A DNA stretch of 64,000 nucleotides from contig CM041465.1 in the NCBI GenBank assembly GCA_023213395.1, forward strand, positions 189,231,741 to 189,295,740. Reading direction: 5' to 3'. The notes below the pieces were generated by a model. That model did not search any database. It saw only the letters and a list, made by a program, of their open reading frames with translations, and was not told the DNA's origin. This DNA is from Cycas panzhihuaensis (taxonomy: Eukaryota; Cycadophyta). Below are positions 10,896 through 23,654 of this stretch, in pieces. A program made the translations under genes and the position numbers. Each line of letters begins with the position of its first letter. Position 1 is the stretch's first letter.

Positions 10896-11717
10896 ATAGA
10901 AAATATGATTTAATAGGAAAAACACACTCAATTTGACATAAAATTTTAGGAAAACATTCTTACAAGTATCCTCTATCTAATAGAAGAAAGAAATTAGAAG
11001 TTTTAACTAATTTAACTTAGTTTTTAATCAATTAATTAGATAATTAGAAAAATGGAAGAGATATAATAGAAAAATAATTTTAGAAGATGAATGGACTTTG
11101 GGAAGGTAGAAAAACTACCCAAATCTATATAGGAGGTAAGGAGAAGTGCCTAACAATCATATATATAGTGAGAGGAGAGAGGAAACCTAGGAAATAGCTT
11201 AAATTAGTATCCTAAACATGACAATTACTCTAAAACTAAGTCTACACAGGGAACAGATAAAAATAGAGGTATGAAAGTGGAATAGATGGGAAGGAGTAGA
11301 GAAGAAGTACCCAGATCTATTCATGAGACATATGAGGAGTCTAATAAGGCTTAGACATAGCTAGAGAAATTAGAAGATAGCTAGATCAATCTTAAGAAGA
11401 TGCCCAAGTTGGAAGATATCCCCAAAATGGTTTTGTGGCTGAATGGAGGGATAAACCTCACATCAGAGTCTCTAAAAAATATACCAGAGGGTATGCAGTA
11501 GCCAATATTATACCTAGCATTTATTTATCCAATCCGATATTATTGTAGTAGTGAAGAAAGTGCTTAATAGAGAAATATAAAACATAATATGTAAGAACAT
11601 TTCAAATATAAAAATGTATTGTATTGTATATTAATTATGAGTTGTTTCGATTAGAATAAATCTTTACCTTTCTATTCAATTCAAATCATTTAGCTATTGT
11701 AGAATTGCACATCATCA
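10896..11717 (+). repeat. Probable 3' UTR and 3' LTR of element H
   Basis: AT-rich non-coding sequence follows pol and ends at about 11717 with ...TTGCACATCATCA, directly against gag coding on the opposite strand. That abrupt change and the terminal CA suggest an LTR edge. The LTR start was not located and the partner LTR is absent because H is 5'-truncated. Confidence 0.4.
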
Positions 11718-12230
11718 CTCCCATCTTAAGGACTTCCATCTATACCTCGAGCCATAAGGTGCTAACAAAGATATCCTTCTTATATTCTTTAGGAAAAGTT
11801 ACCTTAGAAGAATAGAGGAGGTCATGGAATTGCCTCACAAAGTCATGGTTGAGCTCCTCGCGGCCTTATTTAAGGGACAAAAGGGCTTTAAGCCCACTAT
11901 TGAAGGGCCTTGCCACATCAAAGTAGTTGATAAAATTGTCAACTAACTACTAAAAAATAAAAATAGAGTGGGTAGGAAGATAGTAGAACCATTTGAGGGT
12001 GTCTCCCTATAAGGATCTTGGGAATAGCTTTATAAGGATATGATTATAGGCCTAATAATTAATATGCACCATGGAAAAGCCCCTGACATATTTGATTAGG
12101 TTATACGAGGGAGTACCATCAAATTTAGAAACTCTGAGAGGATTAGGTAGTAGGTTGGTCTTAAGTGCCTTAATAGATAATGGGGTTAATTAATAGTCGA
12201 TAAAGGATCGAGCCCCCAATTGAGCTAATT
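11718..12230 (-). pseudogene. Ty3/gypsy (Tat-like) gag remnant
   Basis: The - strand reads, from 12230 leftwards: RVSKFDGTPSYNLIKYVRGF, then IKLFPRSL.GDTLKWFYYLP, F....ARPFNSGLKALLSLK.GREEL and DFVRQFHDLLYSS. This is the order of the retrotransposon gag capsid domain of plant Ty3/gypsy elements (FDGTxDPxxHL...LxGxAxxWFxxLP...SLxxFxxxF). In-frame stops are TAG/TAA. It is cut at 11717 by the end of element H, so the nucleocapsid and pol of this element are lost or lie elsewhere. It belongs to a - strand element whose upstream region extends to about 16400. Confidence 0.75.
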
Positions 12231-12249
12231 GATTAACTTGAGAATATAG

Positions 12250-12720
12250 AGGAGGTGGGTATAATTACCCACCTTCAATATGCAAGAGGTAAGGGGTAGA
12301 ACAATAGAGGGGACACAAGGCTCCTTTTGATTGATGAGAAGGGAATACTCTCATATGGGAATGTATTAGGTAAGGAGGTGGATGAGGAGGTCCCAAACCA
12401 CCTCGAAGGTGTACCACATGGGTAGCAAAAAGGTGTGAGTATATTCCTATGGGGGTGAATGAATGGGATGGTGGAACATGAGGGGGAATTGATTCCCCTT
12501 GCAAACCAACTATATATGAGGTAGAATATGATGTGAGATATGTAGGATATAGGGTAGGGGCTTTTCCCATAAGATCTCATAATAGGAGGAGCAATCCCAT
12601 AGGGATGGAGTAGGTCCATCCCATAAGTAAGAAGGGAGTTTGATCCCCCATGCCCCTAAGGTTATGACATATACCTTAGGGGAATATAAAGTGAAGTGTC
12701 CATGAGTCATGGTTAAGGAC
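12250..12720 (-). pseudogene. Gag N-terminal low-complexity (Pro/Ser/Tyr-rich) region
   Basis: Upstream of the gag capsid block on the - strand, two overlapping frames (12619-12275 and 12570-12265) are open for over 100 codons and rich in Pro, Ser, Tyr and Ile. Position and composition suit the variable N-terminal part of a Tat-type gag. There is no conserved motif, so the exact frame and start are unknown. Confidence 0.35.
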
Positions 12721-15700
12721 GAATAGGAGTAAATACTTCATGTCCTAGATCATGGGGATATGGAGGTATCGAAGGAATATATGTATTAACCAACTATGAT
12801 ATAGTCATTCATAAAGAGGGTATGCTTGACATTATTTAGGAGGTTTACATATCATGAGGCATCCCTTGGATTAAGGGAGCATTCATAGATATGAAAGCCA
12901 TAGGAGTGGGCTTTAAAAGTGAGGAAGATATTAGTTATACTGATGTAAGAGGGATGGTAGTGGAAGAGGAGGGTGTTGTACTATGAAGGAAATACTCTAA
13001 TTACTTAGGAGGCAATTGAGCACTTATAACCTCAAAGCATTACCTTAATGTATCTATCACATCTCTAGGAAGAGTGTAAGCTTGATCATAGGAGTTGAAA
13101 GGTTTTACATATTGACTAGATCCTATAGAACGATCTATAGGAGCCCTCTCATTAGAGTGAGAGGGGTCCATGTGATAAGATCCCCCTATGTCATGTGTAG
13201 GAAGGCAGTGAAGGTTCGAATGGACTTCTGGTTGTTCATGTAGATAATATGATGGATCATCGCCACCATAGATGAGATCTTGATGGTGATAGGAAGCCTC
13301 AAGATAAGACCAATCAAGGGTGCTAAGATGGTATGCCTAATCAGATGGGTACCCCTCCATCGGTGACCTTGGGTTAGATGTAGTGATAGGGGAGTAAGAA
13401 GGCTCTACATCCAAAGTGGGGAGACTATGTAGGTGACAAGAGAAGTATCACATCCATATCTTGACTAAGGAACCTAAAAAGTAGAAGGATTAAACTAAAA
13501 GGAGAGTTTTAAAGTGATGCAACACCCTATAGGGTATTATATGGAAGGAAGGGGATAGTGTAAGGAAACCAAAGGAACCCTAAATTGTCCCTACTAGTAG
13601 GTCCCCAGTATGGTCACTAGTGAAGTGCACCTTCTTGGGATAATAATAGATAATTATATACCTATGGGCGATAGGCCTAGGGTGTAGGGGCCTAAAGAGA
13701 TGTGGTGAAGCTTCCATTTTCCCATAAAGGGTGTTCATACATCACTTGGGTGTAGATTTGGGACTTGCATGGCACATGTTCCCTTTTCCACATATAAGGT
13801 TTTGAGTTTTATGGTAATTAGGCATTTGAGATATAAGTGTCTTAGCTTCCCTAAGTTATTGGGTTGCCTAAGCAAGGCTTCTCCTATCCTCTTATGGCAA
13901 ATGGTCAATAAGATCTCCTCATAGGAAGATGCTATGGTAAAGAGGATAGACAAAGAAAGAAGATAGGTTTGGATTGTTCTCTTGCCTTGTTTTGAGTTAG
14001 AATGTGGTTGTATATATTACTTGAAGTTCCTTCTTAATGTAGGTTATTTGTATACCTATTATAAAAGAAAAGGAAGCAACTAAGTTATGCGAAAAGCAAA
14101 GTGCAAAAATACCAAGCCTTGCTCTCTTTACCCTCTCTTTTATTCTTTTCCCTTTTACAATTTTTTCTTAACTCAAAGCAAACTAAGAAGAAATGAAAAA
14201 CTAAGGGGGGATTTAAGGGGTAATAAAACTATGCAAACCTCCCTTTCTTTCTTCCTTTTTTCTCTTTGTTTTCTCTTCTTCTTTATTTTCTTTTAGAAAA
14301 AAATAAAAAAAGAGGGGTAGTGAATGTATGCAATAAAAAAGGGAGGTAAGGGGGATAAAGAAATGATGATAAACTATTCCTCTTTCTTTGTTCACTTTTC
14401 CCTTTTGCTAGTCCCCCTTTTTTATTGGTTTTTATCCCTTTTTCATTCTTTCTTTGTACTTTCCCTCTAAGCTTCCCCTTCCCTTTTTTTGTTTTACTTC
14501 TTTCCCTCTATGGTTAGCAATAAGAAATTATGTAACCAAAGAAAGATGGAAGGGAGGAAACCTACAAAAGGTAAAAATAGGAATAAAAAAGAGGAGATGG
14601 AGAATGTACCTATAATGGAGGTGACTGATAAGAATCATTTTTCCTTAACTTCAACTTGAAACCTATCTTTTGTTGTGCTATTGTGAAGTGAAAGGCTCTA
14701 CTTACCAACACCAAATTATACTAGTAACAAAACCTAAATAATGAAAATAACAAAGCCAAGAAATGACTAAAATAGGAGCGCTCACCTTGGAAGGTGTAAT
14801 CCACCTTTAGATCTTTTCGAACACCTTGGGAAACTTAACCTCCATCTTGTAGGCAAGTTAGAAAGTTGTCTAAAACAAGTAATATTTGTAATACTATCCA
14901 TAATATTATCTTCTATGTATTACCAAGAGAATTCATGCGCAACATGCAAGCATAAATATTCACCATAAAGAGATAAAGTATAAGAATAAACATGAAATCT
15001 AGAAAATGGGGATGAGGGGAGCCTCGAGATGGCACTATCCTCCCTAATATAAGTGGTTTCCTTGGTTAGGCCAAGGCAAACCCTCTAAAATCCCTATAGC
15101 TTATCAAATAATCAAGGAGAAAGAGGTGAAATATAGTAACAAGTTCTTAATACTAGCATTCAAGAAGTAAATGGGAGCATCAAAGTAATTACTACTGTAA
15201 AACCATTTCAACATAAGGCAACATGGCTAAAAATAGATAAATAAAGAGTGTGTACAAGGAAAAACCCAATACCATGCATCAAGGAGGGGGATTACCCAAG
15301 AGTGAGGGGTGAGTTGCAACTAATAACTACCCAAGTGAATCTCATTAAACCTCCTTGAGATTGTTGGTGGCCTCTTTCTAAGTCCTCTTTAAATGACATA
15401 GTAGTAATTCCTTAGTGCTCTAAGCTAAATTAAGTAGATCCCTATTGCATTAGTGTGTGATTATAGAGAATAGAATGAAAATCCACTAAATGAAGAGCCA
15501 AGAGAAGAATGTCTCCAAGAATGATCTTCTACATTAGTATGTATCATCAATCCTTGAACAAACAAAGCCAAGAATTAGAGTATTCCAAAGTGTTGAATCC
15601 TAAGAATGAGAATGTAGAACCAAAAAAAGTCCCTCTTTCTCAAAAATAAGGGATTTTATAGAAGAATTAAAGATGTTGGGGTGGTGGTTTCATGTGAGAA

Positions 15701-16400
15701 ACCATCACCAAGAAATCATGGATTTACCATGGCTTCATTCAAATAAATCCAGCCAAAAATTTAAAAAAATGGTAGTTTAATGGTTTGAGAGGCCTCCCTA
15801 GACCATTTTAGACTGACCTGGGCCTACCATAGCTTGTTAAGTTTGATAGGGAGGTAATAAATACTCAATTTAAATGTTGGTAGTTATAATTAACTATTGT
15901 AATAGTTGTACCATGGAGTTTTCTATGGTATTGTAAACTTATTTGTAGTACCATAAAATACCCTACGATACCACTATTGTCAATAAAAAATAATACAATA
16001 TTATGGTATTTTATTAAAAATTAACCTCAAAGCTACATATCATCAGTACTAGCTCTTGTAAACTAATCCTAAGGTCACCAAGTGATAGATTATATGGAGT
16101 CAAAGTAGAAAATAAAGTTGAACAAGTAGCCATGGGTCAAAAATCTATGAAAATAGAGTTACAGAGATAGTGGAGGGGTCACCTTGTCAAACATTAGGCC
16201 ATGATAGGGGCTTGGGGTCATTAGATCAAAGTCTTGATTATTATCTTTGTAGAGGAGGAGACAAGCAAATTGAACAAGCATCAAGCATGTATCAAAACAT
16301 CATTCTAATCTCGATAATAAAGCTCTAAAGTTGTAAGCGAAGGGAGAGATATATACCTTCACTTACCTATGTGATGTCATCTTCTAATCCATTCCTAATA
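12640..16400 (-). repeat. Upstream/LTR region of a Tat-like element, shared with 21050-23460
   Basis: Several blocks are shared with 21050-23460: 12650-12720 with 21930-22000 (ACCTTAGGGGAATATAAAG/ACCCTAGAGGAATGTAGAG); 13675-13800 with 21075-21210 (CCTAGGGTGTAGGGGCCTA); 15010-15080 with 22270-22350 (GAGATGGCACTATCCTCCC); 15710-16000 with 22800-23060; 16190-16400 with 23240-23460. The blocks are not all in the same order. Lying upstream of - strand gag, this is best read as leader plus LTR of that element. A long pyrimidine/purine-rich stretch is at 14080-14520. LTR ends and PBS were not identified. Confidence 0.5.
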
Positions 16401-18697
16401 GCCAATAAACACCATGTAAGAAATCTCAATTCATCCTTAATAAGGGAGAACACTCTATAAATATAGTATACTATATATAGGACTTGGGCAAGACTCAATG
16501 CATATCTTCTACTTATCACCCAATATGAAAAGAGGGGGAATAACACATAACCCTAATAATAGTATATTAGGAAGAGATGTTATAAGGTCTAGATAAAACA
16601 TTACCTTTAATAGCAATGAGGTTAAACTACCACTCTAAAAATCCACCTACTAAAGAGCCTAAACTATAGAAGTTCCCATCCCATACATGTGATGGGTGTC
16701 CTCCTCTGAGATCCTATTGTCCTACTCACTTAAGGGAAATGAAATAGTCACTAACGATGTAAAATTATAATGATCATCCACTCTAAAGCATTATTTATAA
16801 GATGAAACTATGGTAGATTTACCTCTAAGAATAAATGTTGATGAGGTTAAACTATAGTAATGACTCTCTTATCAAAGCCCCATTGATATGATGGGTAGTC
16901 AATTGTCATAATCAAGTTTAGATGTAGTTTTAAAAATTACTTTTTCTGTCCACTCTGATTCCATCCTAATGGAGCAATTATTACCACCACCACATCATAT
17001 ATAGTTCTCTCATCTAAATCTTGTATTGACATTAAAAGTCAACTCAATCTTTATTTTAGAATGCCACCATTTACCATCTTACTTTCTATTACAAGCTAGA
17101 GATTTTGGTGATAAGGGGACAAATGTTTCACCATATTGTAGCCTCTTATCATAATTAGGCTCATATCTAGGTTGCTTTCCTTAAGGTACTTGATGGTTAT
17201 CTCTTTTATATATGTATGGATATATTTTTTATAGTATGGATGGTCAGTACTTTGCTTATGATTTCTTATCTCAAGGTTTAATCTTGGATTTGGATAGATT
17301 TATCTTTTATTATATGATTTTAAGTTGTGAAATGATGACTGGATGATGGATTATATATGGTGGTGATTATGTCTTTGTTGATAACTGACATTATAGTGCA
17401 TTATATATCTTCTACTCAGTATAAATCCTACCTTGCTCTAAGTCCATCTCTTTTCATTTGATTTTTTGCCTATTGACATCCCATTATTTGATCAATTTTA
17501 TTCTTATTTTAATCATTTTTTTACCTTAATTTGAAATGATTTCATCATTATTTATGTATTATTTTTTACTTAGGACCCTTCAACAAGTTGATTTCTTCTA
17601 AAAATTTTATTTTTTCTATAGTTTTTTATTAATTTGGTCTATTACATTTTTTACTAGCTAAAAAATGTAACTTTCTTAATAAAATATAGCAATTATGTTT
17701 GATTAAAAAGTCATAATTTTTACTATCATACATATAAAAAATGATAGAAAACATTGATTTACATATTTATATCAATCTCGATAATCTAGAATCAGGGCAT
17801 GGAATTGCCTTACATACCCTAATTGCCTCATCTCCATCTTGGTCTTATCCGTGTAGTGATTTTATAGGTGGAGATCATTTAATCTATGGGGAAAAACTAT
17901 GGTATGCTTTCTCACTTTATTTTCCTTTTAGTCTCTATAAATCCCTATGATTTTTTAGAGTGGAGAGTAGAGTTTTAAGGAGAAATTTAAGAGAGCTTTT
18001 AAAGTAACATTATGTTGCCAAAATTTTTCCACACTATACTAGTTTTCCTTTGTTGTTTGAGACTTGATTGGAGACCTTTCTTCATAGGAAACTATTGATT
18101 CTATTGGGAGGATTAGAGGGCTACATTCACTATAATTATTGTGTAGTCCTCAGGCTCAACCTCTTACTCATCCATTAAGATCAGTCTTCTATAGATCCTG
18201 CTAGTTTTTTGCATCCATTTTACTCTCCTTCAACATCCTTTGGTATCACTCTTATCACTTTCATGGCTCCTTGGGCTTGGTGGTAATATACTAAGCAAAA
18301 GTAAGGCACCATTTTGAGGTATACTCTACTTATTTTACTCAAATTAAATGTAATTTTACTTGAATTAGTTTTTAGTTTCTAAAGTTAATGCATTATTTAT
18401 TTTATCTTTCAAAAACTATAAAAGGTGTCTTTCATTACTATTTTTAGCTTGCAATTCCATTGGAATCTAGTTGTTTTATTAGTTTCCTTGAGTGATAAAT
18501 CTTAGAATTAAACTAGTTTTTATTCTTGAGATTCAATCATCTTAGTCAAGTTGTTCGATGACTATTCTTAAATATTGAAATAGTTTCAATTTTTAATTAG
18601 AAAACTTCCTAAACTAACCATATTATTCCTATTTGTTCTATCCCATAAATCTTAACAAGCTTCATTGTGTGAAGAACCAAAATAAGATACACCAAAC
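16401..18697. other. No recognisable gene or element
   Basis: AT-rich sequence without protein similarity. A short motif, GATGAGGTTAAACTA, occurs twice about 230 bp apart (near 16617 and 16846) with partly similar flanks, suggesting an old local duplication. The part near 18690 immediately precedes the polypurine tract of LTR G and is probably 3' untranslated sequence of that element. Confidence 0.5.
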
Positions 18698-18715
18698 TTT
18701 TGGGAGGAGGTGGGG
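18698..18715 (+). other. Polypurine tract of element G
   Basis: The run TTTTGGGAGGAGGTGGGG directly precedes TGATAAGTAG, the start of LTR G. Position and composition are those of a plus-strand primer at a 3' LTR. Confidence 0.6.
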
Positions 18716-18827
18716 TGATAAGTAGAAAAAGATCTTTAAGCAAACTAGTTTTTTTCTTTTGCATAAGAGGTTTATTTTATACTACATGCTTGTTGTTATA
18801 ATCTTGATTAACTTATGGATTTACATA
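18716..18827 (+). repeat. LTR G, first part (split by copia A)
   Basis: Starts TGATAAGTAG after a polypurine tract and is homologous (inverted) to 534-425. It is interrupted at 18827 by copia A and resumes at 28850. The reconstructed LTR would be about 1 kb. Confidence 0.7.
18823..18827 (+). repeat. Target-site duplication of copia A (left), ACATA
   Basis: ACATA here matches ACATG at 28845-28849 with one transition. The uninterrupted paralogue near 425-435 has ATATA (reverse strand) at this point. Confidence 0.7.
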
Positions 18828-19133
18828 TGAAGTATGTTAATGTTGCAAGGTCATAGTATTAGTTTATTATTCCGAAAAGGGTCTTAAGTGAATATTAAAT
18901 TAAATCACTTAAGTGAAATGCACTTTCATGTATATTATATATAATTTCATCTCACTAGGGAAACCCCTAATTCTAATGGATCTCACTCATCAATATATAA
19001 AGTGATATCTCAATGGAAGAAAATAATTCTTACCTACCTATTATGGGAGCTCTTCTTACTCTCCATATTTCTCTTGCTCCTCTTATTTGCATATGTGTTT
19101 AGTGGTGGAATTGCATGCTAGATCCTACTTTCA
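18828..19133 (+). repeat. 5' LTR of copia A
   Basis: Starts TGAAGTATGTTAATG and ends ...CCTACTTTCA, two bases before the PBS. It aligns along its length with 28538-28844, sharing for example AAGTGAAATGCACTTTC and GAATTGCATGCTAGATCCT. The second LTR has TA for the initial TG. Confidence 0.9.
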
Positions 19134-19135
19134 TG

Positions 19136-19151
19136 TGGTATCAAAGTGAGC
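19136..19151 (+). other. Primer-binding site of copia A (initiator tRNA-Met type)
   Basis: TGGTATCAAAGTGAGC begins two bases after the LTR; it differs by one base from the usual TGGTATCAGAGC over the first twelve positions. Confidence 0.85.
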
Positions 19152-20950
19152 TTATGTCATATTCATCACTTGCACTTATAAAGGAGCCATCCCTTTCTTC
19201 TTCCCCAAAATCCATATGGTTATAGATATTGTGTGAGTGGATTTATAGATTTCTTAAGGTTTCATCATAATATATTTTGTATTATTTACTTTCCCTCCTT
19301 TTTTTTTGTAGGTTTTGGGAGCATAATACTAAGGAGTTATAAGGATCAAGGATTTTAATGCTTTGGTAGTCATTCCTTTATTTTCTCCATTCTTCTTTTC
19401 TTCTCCTATATTTTGTGCACTTGACAAAGGGAAATGCTATCATTTTTTTCTAGCATATGTAAGATTTATAAGTGAAAATATTGGTAAATTTTTACCAAAT
19501 TTTGATAAATTTGTAAGGGGATGTGCTATCTAAAATTTTAAAAAATTTAGAGCCATTTAAGATCCACATAATAAAATGCTCTCACCTTACCTAAATTAGG
19601 ATCCTAATGATTAGAAAATGATGGAAACTTCCTTAGTTGATGAGATATTTACAAATGCATATCATAGCTAATTTTTATCATAATAAATGTCTACTTGGTT
19701 AACTTCACAAGTCTACCAAAAATTTTGCAAAGCTCAAATTAACTTGCTTCTACTTAAAATATAAGTGACTTTGAATCCTTTTTCCAATAAAAAAAGAATC
19801 ACTTAATTTCATTACCTTGACAGAAAATTATTGATATTTTAGTGAATAAAGGTTATTTTCTGGTAAGGGTTTGGTAGAAATTTATTATGTTCACTTCATA
19901 GGACTACTAAAAATTCTACAAAGCTCCATTTGACCTAATTCTAGTTGCAATAAAGTAAGCTCTAAGTCCTTTTTCTGTCAAAAAAAGGATCAATTAATTT
20001 TAACTCAGGGGTAAAAATTTATCATCATTTTTGTAAATAAAGGTCATTCTTTAGCTAAGGATTATTAGAAACTTTCAAAAAAATAAAAAAAAGTTTCAAA
20101 ACCCATTGTACAAAGTGAGTAGAAAAAAAGAAAAAAAAAACACCAAGATCAGAGCAATATCTATTACCCTCGCTTAGCATTTTATCGCTTGCAAAGTACT
20201 ACATGCACTACATTAAAATTTTAAATTTCATTGCATACTTTGAGGATTGATAAATCCACATTTTAACTTCCTAAAAGGAAACCTCAAACATACATTCTTT
20301 TTTGTACTATCTATACCTAGTCATATACTTGCCTTGGTTGAGATACCTTAGTTGGTAGAATCTATGTTGTAAAGGAAGTGTGGGCTATAAATATGGGTTG
20401 GACATAATTGAGATAGTGGTGAAGTTAAGGCTAACCATACTAATGAACTTCATTTAAGGATCATCCTAATAACCACCTAAGAAAACTAAAAACCTTAAAT
20501 GTAAGATAATTAATCTACTTGGTCTAATATTCATTATAGCCATGGGTATGGCCATATTGTTTAACTCTTTAGATTAGGTATATCATTACTCATTATTAAA
20601 TGGGATAAGGATTGTAAGCACTTAAGTTTCATTGTGACTTGTATTTCATCATCTAGTGTAGTTGTAGGTATCCGTAGTGAAGGCCTTAATTCATACATCT
20701 ATAGAGACTTCCATCTTTTTTGACATCTCATCTAGTTTGGACTCAAGTTGTGGTTACTAGATTTTCACACATCCTACTTATGGAATTTAATTATACGCCT
20801 TAGTAATATAGGTTCTTATCCTCCTTATCTTATATATCTTAGCCACTCTCATCTCTTTAGTGATTATAGTGCTTCATATCTCATAGTAATTCTTCATATT
20901 CCTACTATATTAGGACTTTATTATCATAAATGTTGATGACTTCCCATACT
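19152..20950 (+). other. Leader of copia A, first part
   Basis: Non-coding AT-rich sequence. Two stretches (about 19640-19810 and 19870-20030) resemble each other (ATTATCATTTTTGTAAATAAA and CCTTTTTCTGTCAAAAAAAGG types), suggesting a local duplication of roughly 225 bp. A - strand frame near 21078-21263 has no recognisable product. Confidence 0.45.
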
Positions 20951-23480
20951 TCTTCACCTCACCTCATATCCTACTACACTAGGATATTACACTTAGAGTT
21001 ACTCCTCTTACCCTGCTATGTTAGGGCTTGAGATTGCTCCTACCTAGGGTACCTAAGATAACTTACACATGAAGGGGTTAGGCCGAGGGTGTGGGACCTA
21101 GAAGGAGGCATAAAGAGGTATTAAGTAGCCCATGTATAGTGCTCAAGCACCACATAAGTATAGATTTAGGAATACATGGGTGCAATCCCTCCCTTTTGCT
21201 TAGGGCTTTTAAGGAAAAAGGCATGGTTGGGCAATCTCCCTTGGTAAGGGGCTGACACCACAATAAGAAAGGGGGAGGAAGAGGAGAAAAGAGAGAGAAT
21301 AAAGAGGTAAATAAGCCAAAACCTACTTAGTTAGGAAAGAAGGGTGTGGTTAGGTTTCTTTCCTATGTTGTAAGGTTATTTAGTAATTAGAGCAATAAAA
21401 AGAATAAGAAGGGAATGTAAAACAAATAATAGACTTCACTCTCCTTTCCTTTTATCACTCTACTCTCTTTTTTTTTTTTTCTCCTTTGAGACAATATGCA
21501 AGCTAATTAAATGGAAAGGAAGAGATGCAAGTAAGAGGAAGAACAAAGATGGGAAAAAGTTAAGAATCTTTCCTTATGTATAACCCTAACCCAAAAATCC
21601 TCCATGTTATTGATATTTTCTTTGTTGAAATAAAAAGAGGAACAAATATATTTCCTTTCCTACAAATTAGCTTCTTTTATGTCCCATAATGCAAGTAAAA
21701 TCCTTTTTTACTCTCTTACTCCCTTTTTAGTGAGCATGTAACTAAGAAGGAAGAAAATCAATAAGGGGGAGGAGCTCTTGTAATGGGGGTATAGGGTATG
21801 AATAATTATAAGAAACATAAAATAGAAAAGGAGGAGAAGAAAGGGGTGCAGCCAGGTCTATGTAGACGGTTGATGGTACCACTCCTCCTTGCTTTTCCTT
21901 GATTGAGAACAATAACATCTACCCCTAGGGTTAAGATGTGTACCCTAGAGGAATGTAGAGTGGGAGGTCCATAGGTTGTAGCCATGGATAGATGGGAGTC
22001 ATCCCCCTATATCCCATATGGAATATGGAAAAGGGCATGGTTGAAGGATAAGAAGGGGTAAGTGCAGTAGTAGGCTAGGGTATACTAGTCATAGTGAGGG
22101 TATAGTCACTCTCATATGAGGAGTTTGTATACCTAAGGCAACCAATTGGCTAAGAGAGGTACATATGGAAACATGCCCTATAGAAATTACTTCTTGTAGG
22201 GTAAGCATATATAAATATATATGCAACCATATGTAATATATGATAGAATAGCAGTAAAAATAAATAAGGGATAAGGAGAAGAGGAGTGCCTTGAAATGGC
22301 ATGGCCTCCCCTATAAGGGTGGCTCCCTTAGTTGTACTAAAGAGAGCCTTCCCACCATGTACCTACAACTTAGTGGAAAATATATAGACAAGAAGGAAGG
22401 AAAGGCCAAGTAAAACCAATCCTACCTTCTATTATTACAACAAAAGGAAATAACTACCCAAATTCTAAACAACCCTAGTTATGTAATAACAAACAATAAT
22501 AAAGTAAGGGGAGAAGAGTAAGAGAGAGTCTCATACAATGAAAAACCAAGGTTGGATGGGGGATGCCCAATCCAATGGAAAGGAAGTAATGGCCACCTAA
22601 TGTGATGCTCTCCAAAGCTCCTTTGTTTATATTAGGATTGATCTTCAAATGTTCCTTTGTTTATATTAGGACTTATGATAGAGTTTTGACATCATTTTGG
22701 TATGGAAGATATATGATATTATAAGATGTCCCTGCCCTCAAATTGGAGCATTTTTATAAAAAAGAATAAGATGAGATGGTGATGGTTTCATGTCCACAAG
22801 GTGAAGAAACCACCACCCAAAACCATAGATGGAGCCAAAAAATTAAATAAATAATAGAGTTGGAGGCCCACTTAGGTTCCCTAGGGTACAATAAGCCAAC
22901 TTGGGCTGATGTGATACCCCAAGCCTACCAAGCAAAGCAACAAAAGTGCTATCTAATTGTCGAAGGTGTTGTTAGGTGGCTAAATAATCATACTATGACC
23001 AAACTTATGGTACTGTAGATTTGGCCATGGTACCATAGATTTATCTATGGTACTATTGTCTATAATAAAAAGGGATATGGGATGTAGGAAAAGGAAAAAT
23101 GAAACCTAAAACCTATCCTAAGGCCATTCTAACTCCCAAAAATAGACCCTAAGGTCTAAAATAGTGGGTGACTAATGGGTGTGAGGGGAAAATGCGGTTA
23201 TAAAGAAAGGACGAGGCTAGAAGGTGAGTTGTAATGCCATGGAGGAGATCCCCCTTTTCCAATTGATCAACTAGTGAGGGGCTCTAAAGTGATCATACTA
23301 GAGTCCTGGTCATCATAGGTAGAAAGGAAGACATAAGCAAGCCAAATATATAAACAAGCAGACATCTAATAACCAATAAAATGCATGTTATAAGAGCAAC
23401 ATAAGTAATGTAATAGAGGTGAAGATGCATATATGTACTTACTTATGTTGTTGTGGTAATGACGGTCCTAAGAGAAAGGA
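20950..23480 (-). repeat. Tat-like family fragment nested in the leader of copia A
   Basis: It shares several sequence blocks with 12640-16400, including the dyad-bearing part (22990-23060) and the terminal block ACTTACTTATGTTGTTGTGG (compare 16355-16385). It contains no gag or pol, so it may be a solo LTR or an LTR-plus-leader fragment. Exact ends and target duplication were not found. Confidence 0.55.
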
Positions 23481-23654
23481 AATAGAGCCTCATAATCAAG
23501 AAACCTTCTAATTACTCTATATTTCTTTATTTTGCTATTATGTATTTTACTTTATCTCATTCTTTCTCATATCTTATTTATATCATGATTGACCAATTAT
23601 TGCCTCTTACTTTTCTATAATTCCCTCATTGACTTTACCCTTCTTATAGACATC

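Noticed and set aside
10700-10913. Overlapping 65-codon ORFs on both strands
   Set aside because: Both come from the 21-bp tandem repeat, which keeps frames open by periodicity.
13735-14395. Several ORFs in purine/pyrimidine-rich sequence
   Set aside because: Composition-driven (runs of Lys/Glu or Phe/Ser); shared blocks with 21050-21500 show it is repeat leader or LTR.
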